Assembly: GCA_050735975.1 (NCBI GenBank)
Contig: JBOHVS010000216.1
Location: forward strand, 1 to 34,722
DNA from: DATMBL01 sp050735975
GTDB taxonomy: Bacteria > Desulfobacterota > Binatia > UBA9968
DNA: 34,722 bases
Reading direction: 5' to 3'
The position numbers were made by a program, and so were the translations under genes. This document shows positions 26,374 to 34,348 of this stretch, piece by piece; position 1 is the stretch's first letter, and every line of letters starts with the position of its first letter. The notes below the pieces were generated by a model. That model had not been told where the DNA came from. It did no database searches and saw only the letters and a list, made by a program, of their open reading frames with translations.

Positions 26374-26802
26374 CTCCCCTCCAGAATCGGTACCGTAGGC
26401 TGCATTCCAAAAAAGCGTTTTACCCTATCTTACGGGTTGGTGGTTGTCAATCAGCCAAATCCCGCTTTATCCCCACATTATCACGGTCACATCTGGGATT
26501 TCACCAGCGACTTTCGTTCAGGGTCGTCGATTCAGGCCTTAAGAAAAAGCTAATGCAAACGGATCTCTTTATCGCGCAAATCGGTGATACTGAACCGCTG
26601 TTTTGCCGCCACCCCTTGATTGCTCAAAAGTGATCAGGCAATATGACGCCAATGCTAAATGTACTCAAAAGCACGAGATTGCTCAGGGCATGGCGGCGTT
26701 GGCTAGATATCCAGCGTCTTCACCGTGGCTGAGTTCCAGTCCAGAGATAAGCCGGGAGGGGGTCATAGGTGACGAACTTATGGCCCTTTTTATTTGTCCG
26801 CC
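26374..26802. other. Divergent spacer between the IclR gene and trpE
   Basis: About 430 nt. It should hold both promoters and any IclR operator, but I cannot pick out a clear palindrome. There is no run of Trp codons in a short leader frame and no T-box-like element, so no tryptophan attenuator is visible. The GGGAGGGGG near 26756 is too far from ATG 26803 to be its ribosome site. Confidence 0.5.
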
Positions 26803-28296
26803 ATGATCCAACCGTCATTTGAAGATTTCCGCCGCTTCGCGAAACAGGGCAACTTGATACCGGTTTATCAGGAGTTGCTCATGGATCTGGAGACGCCGCT
26901 CTCGTTCTTCAAGCGGCTGGAGCGGGACCGGTACGCTTTTCTTCTGGAAAGCGTCGAGGGGAGCGAACGTTGGGCCCGTTATTCGTTTCTCGGAACGCGA
27001 CCTTTTAGGATTTTCAAAGCCAAAGGTTCTCAGATCGAGATTGTCGAGCACGGCAAAAAGCAAACATTCCGGTCCGATTCTCCTTTGCAGGAGCTCGAGG
27101 CGCTGCTTAAAGGATACCACCCCGTCACCGTGCCGGGCGTGCCGCCATTCTTTGGCGGCGCCATCGGCTACGTTGCTTACGATGCCGTCGAACAATTTCA
27201 CGAGATTTCCAACCTAAAAAAAGACCCGCTCGGAATGCCGGAGATTTTTTTCATTTTCGTGCAAACGCTGGTGGCTTTCGATAATTTAAAGCACACGATC
27301 AAAATAATCGATAACGTGAGAGTGGACGAGACGACCGATCTTTCGGCGGTTTATCAACAAGCGACGTCTCGCATAGAGAAGGTCATCTCGTCGTTAAAAC
27401 GCAAGCCCCGAGGAATCGAACCGCGCGATCTAACCGACGCCAAATCGAATCGCAGATTTCGCTCTAATCTGACCCGAGAGGAGTTCAAAAAAGCCGTCCG
27501 CCGGGCTAAAGAGTACATCAAGGCGGGTGATATTATTCAGGCCGTGCTCTGCCAAAGACTCGAAACCGAGACTTCAAGCGATCCATTTGAGATTTACCGC
27601 GCGCTTAGATTCGTTAACCCCTCACCCTACATGTTTTATCTGGAGATGGAGGATCTAAGGGTGATCGGCTCGTCGCCGGAGACCATGGTGCGGCTCACAG
27701 ACGGCACGATCGAGCTCCGGCCGATTGCCGGCACACGTCGCCGGGGAACAACACCGGAAGAGGAAAAGGAGCTGGAGACAGATCTCCTCGCCGACCCCAA
27801 GGAGCGGGCCGAGCACATCATGTTGGTCGATCTGGGCCGCAACGATGTTGGCCGGGTGGCCCGGATCGGATCCGTGGAAGTGAACGAGCTGATGGCGATC
27901 GAGCGCTATTCCCACGTGATTCACATCGTTTCGAATGTTCGCGGCAGGCTTGCCGCGGACAAAACAGCCTTCGATCTCTTCGTTTCCGCATTCCCCGCCG
28001 GGACCGTTTCCGGAGCGCCGAAAATCCGGGCGATGCAGATCATCAGCGAATTGGAGCCGGAGAAGAGAGGCCTCTATGCAGGCGCCATCGGCTACTTCGG
28101 CTATAACGGCAATTTGGATACTTGCATTGTCATCCGCACGATCGTCATGAAAGGTGAAAAGGTCTACATCAATGCAGGCGCTGGAATCGTTGCCGACTCC
28201 GACCCGGACCTGGAACACCAGGAAACTCTCAATAAGGCGCGCGCAATGTTGAAGGCGGTGGAGCTGGCCGAGCAGTGGACCCCGGCGCAAGATTAG
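26803..28296 (+). CDS. trpE: Anthranilate synthase component I
   Basis: Converts chorismate to anthranilate with ammonia from TrpG, the first step of tryptophan synthesis. The 497-residue chain has the N-terminal regulatory domain with LLES (47-50), the Trp feedback-binding motif, and the chorismate-binding domain with PSPYMFYLE, GSSPETMV, IAGTRRRG, SAFPAGTVSGAPK and NAGAGIVADSDP. PSPYM marks it as TrpE rather than PabB. An in-frame TTG at 26794 would add three residues; ATG 26803 gives the standard MIQPSFEDF start, although no ribosome site is obvious. trpG follows after 91 nt. trpD, trpC, trpF and trpBA are absent from the window. Confidence 0.96.
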   Translation: MIQPSFEDFRRFAKQGNLIPVYQELLMDLETPLSFFKRLERDRYAFLLESVEGSERWARYSFLGTRPFRIFKAKGSQIEIVEHGKKQTFRSDSPLQELEALLKGYHPVTVPGVPPFFGGAIGYVAYDAVEQFHEISNLKKDPLGMPEIFFIFVQTLVAFDNLKHTIKIIDNVRVDETTDLSAVYQQATSRIEKVISSLKRKPRGIEPRDLTDAKSNRRFRSNLTREEFKKAVRRAKEYIKAGDIIQAVLCQRLETETSSDPFEIYRALRFVNPSPYMFYLEMEDLRVIGSSPETMVRLTDGTIELRPIAGTRRRGTTPEEEKELETDLLADPKERAEHIMLVDLGRNDVGRVARIGSVEVNELMAIERYSHVIHIVSNVRGRLAADKTAFDLFVSAFPAGTVSGAPKIRAMQIISELEPEKRGLYAGAIGYFGYNGNLDTCIVIRTIVMKGEKVYINAGAGIVADSDPDLEHQETLNKARAMLKAVELAEQWTPAQD

Positions 28297-28387
28297 GAAA
28301 TATCGAGCGCGGCACGATGGTGCCTGGACTAAATAGCGAATTGACCGCGCTGGCAGCCTATCTGGCCGCTGCGGGGTGGAGATCCCG

Positions 28388-28954
28388 GTGATTTTGCTGA
28401 TCGACAATTACGACTCGTTTACCTACAACCTGTTCCACTATCTGGGCGAACTGAAGGCCGACGTCAAGGTTTGCCTAAACAACAAGATTACATTGGCTGA
28501 TATCGAAGCGCTCCATCCGGAGAAGATCGTTATCTCGCCCGGACCGTGCACCCCCAATGAGGCTGGCGTCTCGTGCGACGTGATTTGCCGCTTCGGTGAA
28601 AAGACGCCTATCCTCGGTGTCTGCCTCGGGCATCAATGCATCGGCGCCGCTTATGGCGGAGAAGTCGTTCGGGCTCCGTCGATCATGCACGGGAAGCTTT
28701 CGGATGTGAGCCACGACGACCAAACGATCTTCAAGTCGCTCAAAAACCCGTTCTCGGCCATGCGCTACCACTCCCTCGTAATCAACCCGGAGCGATTGCC
28801 GGGGGAGCTCCACGTCAGCGCCCGTACTGCGGATGGCGTCATTATGGGAGTGCGCCATAAGAGTTTCCCCGTCGAAGGCGTCCAGTTTCATCCGGAGTCG
28901 ATCCTCAGCGAGGAAGGCAAAAGGCTGCTCAAAAACTTCCTCGACCATTACTGA
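28388..28954 (+). CDS. trpG: Anthranilate synthase glutamine amidotransferase
   Basis: A 188-residue class I glutamine amidotransferase that supplies ammonia to TrpE (and often also to PabB as PabA). It starts MILLIDNYDSFTYNL and has the oxyanion PGPCTP, nucleophile Cys79 in GVCLGHQ and the His/Glu pair in VQFHPESIL. The frame allows GTG at 28376, but GGGGTGGAG ends 7 nt before GTG 28388, which also gives the family N-terminus. Its stop is 6 nt before the editing-domain gene. Confidence 0.95.
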   Translation: MILLIDNYDSFTYNLFHYLGELKADVKVCLNNKITLADIEALHPEKIVISPGPCTPNEAGVSCDVICRFGEKTPILGVCLGHQCIGAAYGGEVVRAPSIMHGKLSDVSHDDQTIFKSLKNPFSAMRYHSLVINPERLPGELHVSARTADGVIMGVRHKSFPVEGVQFHPESILSEEGKRLLKNFLDHY

Positions 28955-28960
28955 CCCGGC

Positions 28961-29377
28961 ATGAAGTTACTCTGTTTTCAGGCCAAGCGCTTCCGCTGGA
29001 AAACGCACTCGAAAAGCCTGCCGGAGTGTCCCGACCAAGACGTGGATGAGGAAGTCGGTGAGACGGTGGTCCTCTTCATCCATGCCGAGCGCGCGGACGA
29101 GGCGGCCGAGAAAACAACCAGCGTCGTGCGCCAAAGTTTGAAACACATCAAGTGGCTGGCGAACAAGCGACAACTCAAAAACATCGTCATCCATTCTTTC
29201 ACCCACCTCGGCGGAGATACCGCTGGTTCTGCCTTTGCCGAGTTCGTTATCAATGCTCTCGCCGAACGTCTGCGGCAAACCGGTTATAACGTTTGGATCA
29301 CCCCTTTTGGCTACTTTTGCGAGTGGGATCTAAGCGTTTACGGTGAAAGCCTGGCGAAAGTTTGGAAAGAGATTTAA
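28961..29377 (+). CDS. Free-standing archaeal-type threonyl-tRNA editing domain
   Basis: A 138-residue protein matching the archaeal ThrRS editing domain (tRNA-Thr_ED, D-aminoacyl-tRNA deacylase fold), which hydrolyses Ser mis-attached to tRNA-Thr. Visible features are the MKLLCFQAKRF first strand, the KNIVIHSFTHLGGDTAG segment and the very characteristic C-terminus TPFGYFCEWDLSVYGESLAK. No synthetase catalytic domain is attached and none is in the window. Bacterial ThrRS carries a different (N2) editing domain, so this would be extra proofreading in trans, or the fold is used for another deacylation. It starts 6 nt after trpG and is probably co-translated with it; the link to tryptophan synthesis is unexplained. 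A family call by motif memory, fairly secure. Confidence 0.82.
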   Translation: MKLLCFQAKRFRWKTHSKSLPECPDQDVDEEVGETVVLFIHAERADEAAEKTTSVVRQSLKHIKWLANKRQLKNIVIHSFTHLGGDTAGSAFAEFVINALAERLRQTGYNVWITPFGYFCEWDLSVYGESLAKVWKEI

Positions 29378-29407
29378 TAGGACGGCTCAGAACCCAGCCG
29401 AGCGGAC

Positions 29408-29428
29408 CGGAAGCTAAGAGAGCTTCCG
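29408..29428. terminator. 8-bp hairpin after the trpE-trpG-editing domain genes
   Basis: CGGAAGCT (29408-29415) pairs perfectly with AGCTTCCG (29421-29428) around AAGAG, about 30 nt after the editing-domain stop. No T-run follows, so it is a possible 3' end rather than a certain terminator. Confidence 0.45.
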
Positions 29429-29570
29429 AGCCCGGAGAAATTAGTAGACCCAAGTTATTTCCTCAGGCATTGAAGGATCTCAAGAAGAAATAAAAGCCAG
29501 TTAGAGCAATAGCTTCCCTCTCTCGCTCCGGTCATTGTTCCCCCGGCCTCACTAACTTTTGAAAGCATGC

Positions 29571-29576
29571 TATAAT
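29571..29576 (+). promoter_or_regulatory. Consensus -10 upstream of the SH3 lipoprotein gene
   Basis: A perfect TATAAT lies 28 nt before the ATG at 29605, with the GGAGGA ribosome site between them. The -35 region (around 29548) is weak. Confidence 0.5.
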
Positions 29577-29604
29577 CCGGCCCAGGATTTAGAGGAGGAA
29601 TGCC

Positions 29605-30156
29605 ATGACGATGACTGCAAGGAAAATAAATAGATGGGCGGCGGGGTTGGCCGTCTTGGTTGCCGTTGCCGGATGCAAGAAAGCCACAGATGTCGTCGAT
29701 CCGAAGAGTCTTCCCGACCTCAACGCGCAAATACGGCCCTACGTTACGGTCGAAAGCGCGAGCGTCAAAACCGGGCCTGGAGTAGAGTTCCGAACCATCG
29801 CCCAACTCAAACCAAACTCTCGCGTCAATGCCGTCGGCAGAGACGGGGACTGGATACTGATCGTGTCAAGGAAAGGCAATGCGCCCGGGTTCATCCCAAT
29901 AGCAGCCGTCAAGCCGAGCACGGGTGAAGAGCAGGAATCGTCTACACCTCCCGTAAAAGGTAAATATGAGGTGTTAATCAATACCCAGGTGCGGAGCGGA
30001 CCCGGACTTCATTATCCGGCAGTGGCTGACATCCCGAAGGGAACGGCAATCAACGTCGTTAATGAAGAAAAAGGCTGGTTCAGAGTGGAGTCCAAACGCG
30101 GCAACCAACCCGGCTATGTTGAGGCAAGCCTGGCCCGGCCGAAAACGAGTCAGTAG
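29605..30156 (+). CDS. Lipoprotein with two bacterial SH3 domains
   Basis: A 183-residue envelope protein. A short lipoprotein signal ends in VAVAGC, with Cys24 as the lipid-modified residue. Two SH3b repeats follow, about 45-100 (VTVESASVKTGPGVEFRTI) and 120-178 (EVLINTQVRSGPGLHYPAV), each with the xVRxGPGxxY-like motif, joined by a Pro/Ser linker. SH3b domains usually bind peptidoglycan or cell-wall peptides, so a cell-wall-anchoring or sensing role is likely; no catalytic domain is present. GGAGGA precedes the ATG. The stop is followed at once by a palindromic repeat. Confidence 0.88.
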   Translation: MTMTARKINRWAAGLAVLVAVAGCKKATDVVDPKSLPDLNAQIRPYVTVESASVKTGPGVEFRTIAQLKPNSRVNAVGRDGDWILIVSRKGNAPGFIPIAAVKPSTGEEQESSTPPVKGKYEVLINTQVRSGPGLHYPAVADIPKGTAINVVNEEKGWFRVESKRGNQPGYVEASLARPKTSQ

Positions 30157-30161
30157 GATCA

Positions 30162-30284
30162 GTTCAAATCGTTCAAGCCGTTCAATAGGAAAACCGTTCA
30201 GATAGTCTTTTCCCTCTCCCGGAAACGGGAGGGTCAGGGTAAGGGAACGTTTTGAACTGTTTGAACTTTTTGAACGGATTGAAC
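30162..30284. repeat. Palindromic GTTCAA/TTGAAC element, copy 2
   Basis: A left arm of GTTCAA units every 9-10 nt (30162-30200) faces a right arm of TTGAAC units (30250-30284). The centre is a CTCCCG-GAAA-CGGGAG hairpin. It fills the whole gap between the convergent SH3 lipoprotein and amidohydrolase genes and ends exactly at the latter's stop codon. Confidence 0.85.
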
Positions 30285-31250
30285 CTAAATTTTTAATAGC
30301 TGCGCCGCCGTTCGGCCCAAGATCGCTTCTTTGATGTCCTGCGTTAGATCCAAGTCTCTCACCGCGTCGATATACATCCTTAACTCGCGCGTCCCTTTTC
30401 CGGTATCCGTATTCACGCCAGTGAAGTCCTGCGGATAGTCGCTGGCAAAAATCAATCGTTCGGGGCGGATACCGAGGAGCGCGCACTGCAGAGCGGGCAA
30501 GCCTCCCTCAAATCCTGCGAGATCGAAGTAGAGCATGTCGAAATAGTCCTGAAAGGATCGCTTGAGCGTTCCAAACCGATAGCCTTTAGCCAGGAGCCGG
30601 TCTTTAACGGCGGCGATTCCCCCGCCAAAGTGTGCGATAACCAGTTTCAGGTCGGGAAATCGATCCATTACGCCGCCGGCAATGAGACGCGTGGTGGCGA
30701 CCGTCAGGTCCACTTCTCTCCCCAGCACGCGGGGAAGATCATAGTCTTGAAGAAGCTCATAACCGATCGGCGCCAATGCCGGGTGAACAAAGATCGGCAC
30801 ATCGACCTCGCACACCTTATCGTAGAGGCCGTATAATTTCGGAGAATCAAGGGAGACGCCATGGATTTGAGACGTAATCGTGACTCCCTTCAGGCCGAGT
30901 ATGCGGATCGCACGGTCGATTTCCTGTAGAGCTTCCTTTCCCTCCAGCACAGGCGCTTGCGCCAGCCCCACGAACTGTCCGGGATACCTGGATTGGATGC
31001 TTGCCAGGTCATCGTTGATGAGCCGGCACTCATCCAACGTCGCGTTCCAGCCGAGAAGACAAGAGAGAACGGACACATCGATGCCGGCTTCCGCCATGTC
31101 CTCTAGCTGGAGATCGAGGTCGTACAGCCTCGCATGCATGGTGGTGGCGCGCCGCCCGCCCTCTTGTAAATAGGTCGTCGCATCGGAATAAAGCCCTCGC
31201 CTCTTGGCCAACTCGACCGGGACATAGTGATGCTGAAAATCGACAATCAT
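30285..31250 (-). CDS. Amidohydrolase-2 family protein (ACMSD-like)
   Basis: A 321-residue TIM-barrel metal hydrolase or decarboxylase of the amidohydrolase-2 family. It shows an N-terminal metal-site variant FQHHYVP, IFVHP, VIAHFGGG and the metal Asp in FASDYP, spaced as in ACMSD and gamma-resorcylate-decarboxylase relatives. These act on aromatic or ring-derived carboxylic acids; the substrate here is not readable. No signal peptide. AAGGAG sits 5 nt before the ATG. It is divergent from the phosphofructokinase gene and has no same-strand partner. Confidence 0.9.
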   Translation of the reverse strand: MIVDFQHHYVPVELAKRRGLYSDATTYLQEGGRRATTMHARLYDLDLQLEDMAEAGIDVSVLSCLLGWNATLDECRLINDDLASIQSRYPGQFVGLAQAPVLEGKEALQEIDRAIRILGLKGVTITSQIHGVSLDSPKLYGLYDKVCEVDVPIFVHPALAPIGYELLQDYDLPRVLGREVDLTVATTRLIAGGVMDRFPDLKLVIAHFGGGIAAVKDRLLAKGYRFGTLKRSFQDYFDMLYFDLAGFEGGLPALQCALLGIRPERLIFASDYPQDFTGVNTDTGKGTRELRMYIDAVRDLDLTQDIKEAILGRTAAQLLKI

Positions 31251-31690
31251 GTTTACTCCTTTGGAATATTCTCGGGAGTTGCCTTCGAGTTCTTGAATTG
31301 CCGCTCGGCGCTCATGATCAATTAACCTGACGGTATTTTTCTTTTAACTTACCGGCAAACAGCGCGGAGTTTAGTATCGGTGGCTTTTCTTTGCAAGCAT
31401 CTGGCGGGTTCACGGCTTATGTCCGCGATTCGGCGCTTGATTCGATCGGCTATGGAAAAGCCACTGGGTATGCTAATTTTGTCTAAAGGCGCCGTTATTT
31501 GAGATGCTGGTTCTCAAGTTTGGGACTAGCTGGGCGCGTATTCGCAATTCTGGGAAACAACGCCTCGGCCGAGATTGAATTTGCGCTCGAACCGGGCGCT
31601 ATTCGACCCGGCATGAAAATAGCACGCCTATTCCGCGTTGATAGACGCTGCGCGTTTTTGCGACAATACAGAAGAGAGGGATACGCAGCA
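31251..31690. other. Divergent spacer between amidohydrolase and phosphofructokinase genes
   Basis: About 440 nt. The phosphofructokinase frame extends into it as far as TTG 31499, but the first 64 residues of that extension (start MRCWFSSLGLAGRVF) do not look like the family and have no ribosome site. I see no convincing promoter, palindrome or RNA gene. Confidence 0.5.
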
Positions 31691-33022
31691 GTGACGCCTC
31701 CGAAAACTGAAAATTCAAAGAGCCAAAACGTGAACGTAGGTGTTTTAGTCGGCGGTGGGCCGGCACCCGGAATCAACGGTGTCATTAGCGCGCTCACTCT
31801 CGAAGCGCGCAATCGAGCTCACAAAGTGATCGGCATTTTTGACGGCTTCCAATGGTTGATGAAGGGAGACACCGCCCATGTCAGGGAGCTGGATCACGAT
31901 GAGGTTTCTCGGATCCATTTTCGTGGCGGCTCGATTCTCAACACTTCCAGAGCAAATCCGACCAAAAAGACCGAGGATCTGCAGCGAGTCATAGACACTT
32001 TAGACGCTCTCGGAATCGGTTATCTGGCCACCATCGGCGGAGACGATACGATGTTCGCCGCCAGCCAGGTGGCAAAGCGCGCCGGCGGTCGTATTCGGGT
32101 TTGTCATGTTCCAAAAACCATCGACGACGACCTGCCGCTGCCGGGTGAGATCCCGACCTTCGGCTTCGAAACTGCGCGACAGGTCGGCAGCGACCTTGTG
32201 CAAAACCTGATGGAGGATTCCCGCACGACTGCGCGTTGGTACTTTGTTGTTGTGATGGGTCGCTCCGCCGGCCATCTAGCCCTCGGCATCGGCAAATCGA
32301 CGGGGGCTACCTTGACGGTTATTCCGGAGGAGTTCGGCGGTCCGGTTCATCTCGAATCGGTTTGTGACATCCTGGAGGGCGCCATCCTCAAGCGCCAAGC
32401 GCTCTGGAGTCGCCCGGACGGCCTCGCTGTCATCGCTGAAGGGCTATTGGAACGGTTGCGGCCGGAAGAGTTACAGGGAATCGCAGGCGTGCGCATCGCT
32501 CACGACAGTTACGGTCACTTGCGGCTCGCTGAATTGGACCTTGCCTACATTCTAAAGACGCTCGTGGAACAGCGCTTTGCAAGTCGCGGCGCCGCGATCA
32601 CCATCGTTCACAAAAACATCGGCTATGAGCTCCGCTCCGCCCCTCCCATCGCCTTCGACTGTGAATACGTGCGAACCCTGGGTTATGGGGCCGTTGAGTT
32701 CCTGCTCAATCCCGGCGTTAGAGCCGCCAGACAGAACGGCGCTTTGGCATGCCTGATCGACGGCAAGCTTGAGTATCTCGATTTTACCACCCTGCTCGAT
32801 CCCAAGACCGGCAAGTCGCGCATCCGCTCTGTAGATATTACAGCGCCGGGTTATAAAGTCGCCCGCGAATACATGATCCGGCTGGAGAAAGAGGATTTTG
32901 AGGATGAAAACAAACTGCGGCTCTTGGCGCAGGCGGCATCGTCCCGCGACAAACTCTGCTCGCCGGATCAATTTAGAAACCGCTTTCAGTATTTAACCTT
33001 AGAGCTTCGCGGCGGCATCTGA
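31691..33022 (+). CDS. 6-phosphofructokinase, probably PPi-dependent
   Basis: A 443-residue PfkA-superfamily kinase phosphorylating fructose 6-phosphate. VGVLVGGGPAPGIN opens the fold; GGDD (about 117-120), PKTID (about 142-146) and MGR follow. The second Asp of GGDD and the Lys of PKTID are the residues that block ATP and select pyrophosphate, so I infer a PPi-type enzyme that works reversibly in glycolysis. The usual TIDND is TIDDD here. GTG 31691 is chosen because GAGAGGGA lies about 10 nt upstream and the protein then begins shortly before the first strand; the frame extends to 31499. GAPDH starts 14 nt downstream, so the two glycolytic genes form an operon. Confidence 0.9.
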   Translation: MTPPKTENSKSQNVNVGVLVGGGPAPGINGVISALTLEARNRAHKVIGIFDGFQWLMKGDTAHVRELDHDEVSRIHFRGGSILNTSRANPTKKTEDLQRVIDTLDALGIGYLATIGGDDTMFAASQVAKRAGGRIRVCHVPKTIDDDLPLPGEIPTFGFETARQVGSDLVQNLMEDSRTTARWYFVVVMGRSAGHLALGIGKSTGATLTVIPEEFGGPVHLESVCDILEGAILKRQALWSRPDGLAVIAEGLLERLRPEELQGIAGVRIAHDSYGHLRLAELDLAYILKTLVEQRFASRGAAITIVHKNIGYELRSAPPIAFDCEYVRTLGYGAVEFLLNPGVRAARQNGALACLIDGKLEYLDFTTLLDPKTGKSRIRSVDITAPGYKVAREYMIRLEKEDFEDENKLRLLAQAASSRDKLCSPDQFRNRFQYLTLELRGGI

Positions 33023-33036
33023 TAGTAGGAGGAAGT

Positions 33037-34047
33037 ATGGCAAAGAGAGTGGCAATCAACGGGTTCGGTCGCATCGGACGATTATGCTTGCGTACGATGC
33101 TCGAGCGCCATAAAGACAATTTGTCCGTCGTGGCCGTCAACGATATGGCCGATCTGCAAACCAATGCCCACCTCTTTCGTTACGATTCGACCTACGGAGT
33201 TTTTCCCGGAAGGGTAGAAACGGGCGAAGGTATACTCAAGGTCGACGACTGGCGCATCGTGGTCTCCAATCAGAAAGACCCGGCGCGGCTGCCTTGGAGA
33301 CAACTCGGAGTCGATATCGTCATCGAATCGACCGGCGTCTTTACCGACGGCGCCCAGGTCCGCGCGCATCTGGAAGCCGGCGCCAAAAAGGCCATCATCA
33401 CCGCGCCGGCTACAAACGAGGACATTACTTTGGTTTTGGGCGTCAACGATTCGTCATACGATCCTCGCAAGCACCACATCGTTTCTAACGCATCGTGCAC
33501 CACTAACTGCCTGGCGCCGGTTGCGAAAGTTCTGCACGACAACTTCGGCATCGAACGCGGGCTGATGACGACAACGCACGCCTACACGAACGACCAGCGT
33601 ATCTTGGATCTCATGCACAAGGACCTGCGCCGTGCCCGTGCCGCCGCTATGAATATCGTGCCCACATCAACCGGCGCGGCCAAAGCGATCGGTTTGGTGA
33701 TGCCGGAACTCAAGGGCAGGCTTCACGGACTCTCGCTTAGGGTCCCGACATCTACCGTGTCGATAGTCGACCTCGTTGTGGACATCAAGAAATCGGCCTC
33801 TGTTGAAACGATCAATGACGCGCTCAGGGCGGCCGCCGAAAACGGCCTTAACGGCATTCTTGCGTACTCTGAAGAGCCTCTCGTTTCCAGCGATTTTCGC
33901 GGCAACCCGGCTTCCTCGATAGTCGATGGACTCTCCACAGTAGCGCTGGAGGGAAAGATGGTGAAAGTGTTGGCATGGTACGATAACGAATGGGGATATA
34001 GTTGCCGGGTTGGAGATCTCGCGGCGATGATCGCGACGAGTGATTAG
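33037..34047 (+). CDS. gap: Glyceraldehyde-3-phosphate dehydrogenase, type I
   Basis: A 336-residue GAPDH. INGFGRIGR (7-15) binds NAD, Asp36 in VAVNDM favours NAD over NADP, catalytic Cys154 lies in SNASCTTN with His180 in TTTHAYT, and the C-terminal WYDNEWGYS is intact. It converts glyceraldehyde 3-phosphate to 1,3-bisphosphoglycerate. TAGGAGGAAG precedes the ATG. It is the second gene of the phosphofructokinase-GAPDH pair; no pgk follows. Confidence 0.97.
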   Translation: MAKRVAINGFGRIGRLCLRTMLERHKDNLSVVAVNDMADLQTNAHLFRYDSTYGVFPGRVETGEGILKVDDWRIVVSNQKDPARLPWRQLGVDIVIESTGVFTDGAQVRAHLEAGAKKAIITAPATNEDITLVLGVNDSSYDPRKHHIVSNASCTTNCLAPVAKVLHDNFGIERGLMTTTHAYTNDQRILDLMHKDLRRARAAAMNIVPTSTGAAKAIGLVMPELKGRLHGLSLRVPTSTVSIVDLVVDIKKSASVETINDALRAAAENGLNGILAYSEEPLVSSDFRGNPASSIVDGLSTVALEGKMVKVLAWYDNEWGYSCRVGDLAAMIATSD

Positions 34048-34074
34048 CAGGCAAAGTGTTCAATAAATGGAATA

Positions 34075-34122
34075 TTGGAGTGCGGGAGTATTGGAGTAAT
34101 GGGTTCTAATACATCACTCCAG
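34075..34122. repeat. TTGGAGT/ACTCCA repeat, copy 2
   Basis: TTGGAGT, GGGAGTA and TTGGAGTAATG (34075-34101) face CATCACTCCAG (34112-34122). It shares its units with 19901-19963 and follows the gap stop codon. Confidence 0.65.
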
Positions 34123-34158
34123 TATACCAGTCTCTACCCGTTGGCGCAGACAATTGGG

Positions 34159-34302
34159 TGCAGCGGGTAGTGGTTCAGTTTGGCCCAAAGATCCCTCACT
34201 TCGTTCGGGATGACAAATCCTTTAGGTGTCATTCCGAGCGGGCGCGAGGAATCTTTCCTGATGTAACGGCAGAGTCTATTGAAACTGAACCGCTACCGTG
34301 CA
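34159..34302. mobile_element. MITE-like palindromic element
   Basis: GGTAGTGGTTCAGTTT (34166-34181) matches the reverse complement of 34282-34297 at 15 of 16 positions, and TGCA flanks both. Inside, 34187-34215 and 34227-34256 form a second long imperfect inverted repeat (AAAGATCCCTC against GAGGAATCTTT; GATGACA against TGTCATT). It encodes no transposase. The open frame across it is a repeat artefact. It lies 47 nt upstream of the CBS gene. Confidence 0.6.
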
Positions 34303-34348
34303 GCGACATAGATGGGCTGTTTTCAATGGTCCGGGAAAGGAGAATCCC

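Noticed and set aside
26374..26802. Tryptophan attenuator or T-box upstream of trpE
   Set aside because: No leader peptide with Trp codons, no T-box motif and no terminator hairpin could be found.
30162..30284. CRISPR-like array of short repeats
   Set aside because: Units are only 9-10 nt apart and inverted across the centre, with no spacer-length gaps and no cas genes.
31499..31690. N-terminal extension of the phosphofructokinase
   Set aside because: It needs a TTG start without a ribosome site and does not resemble the family; GTG 31691 fits better.
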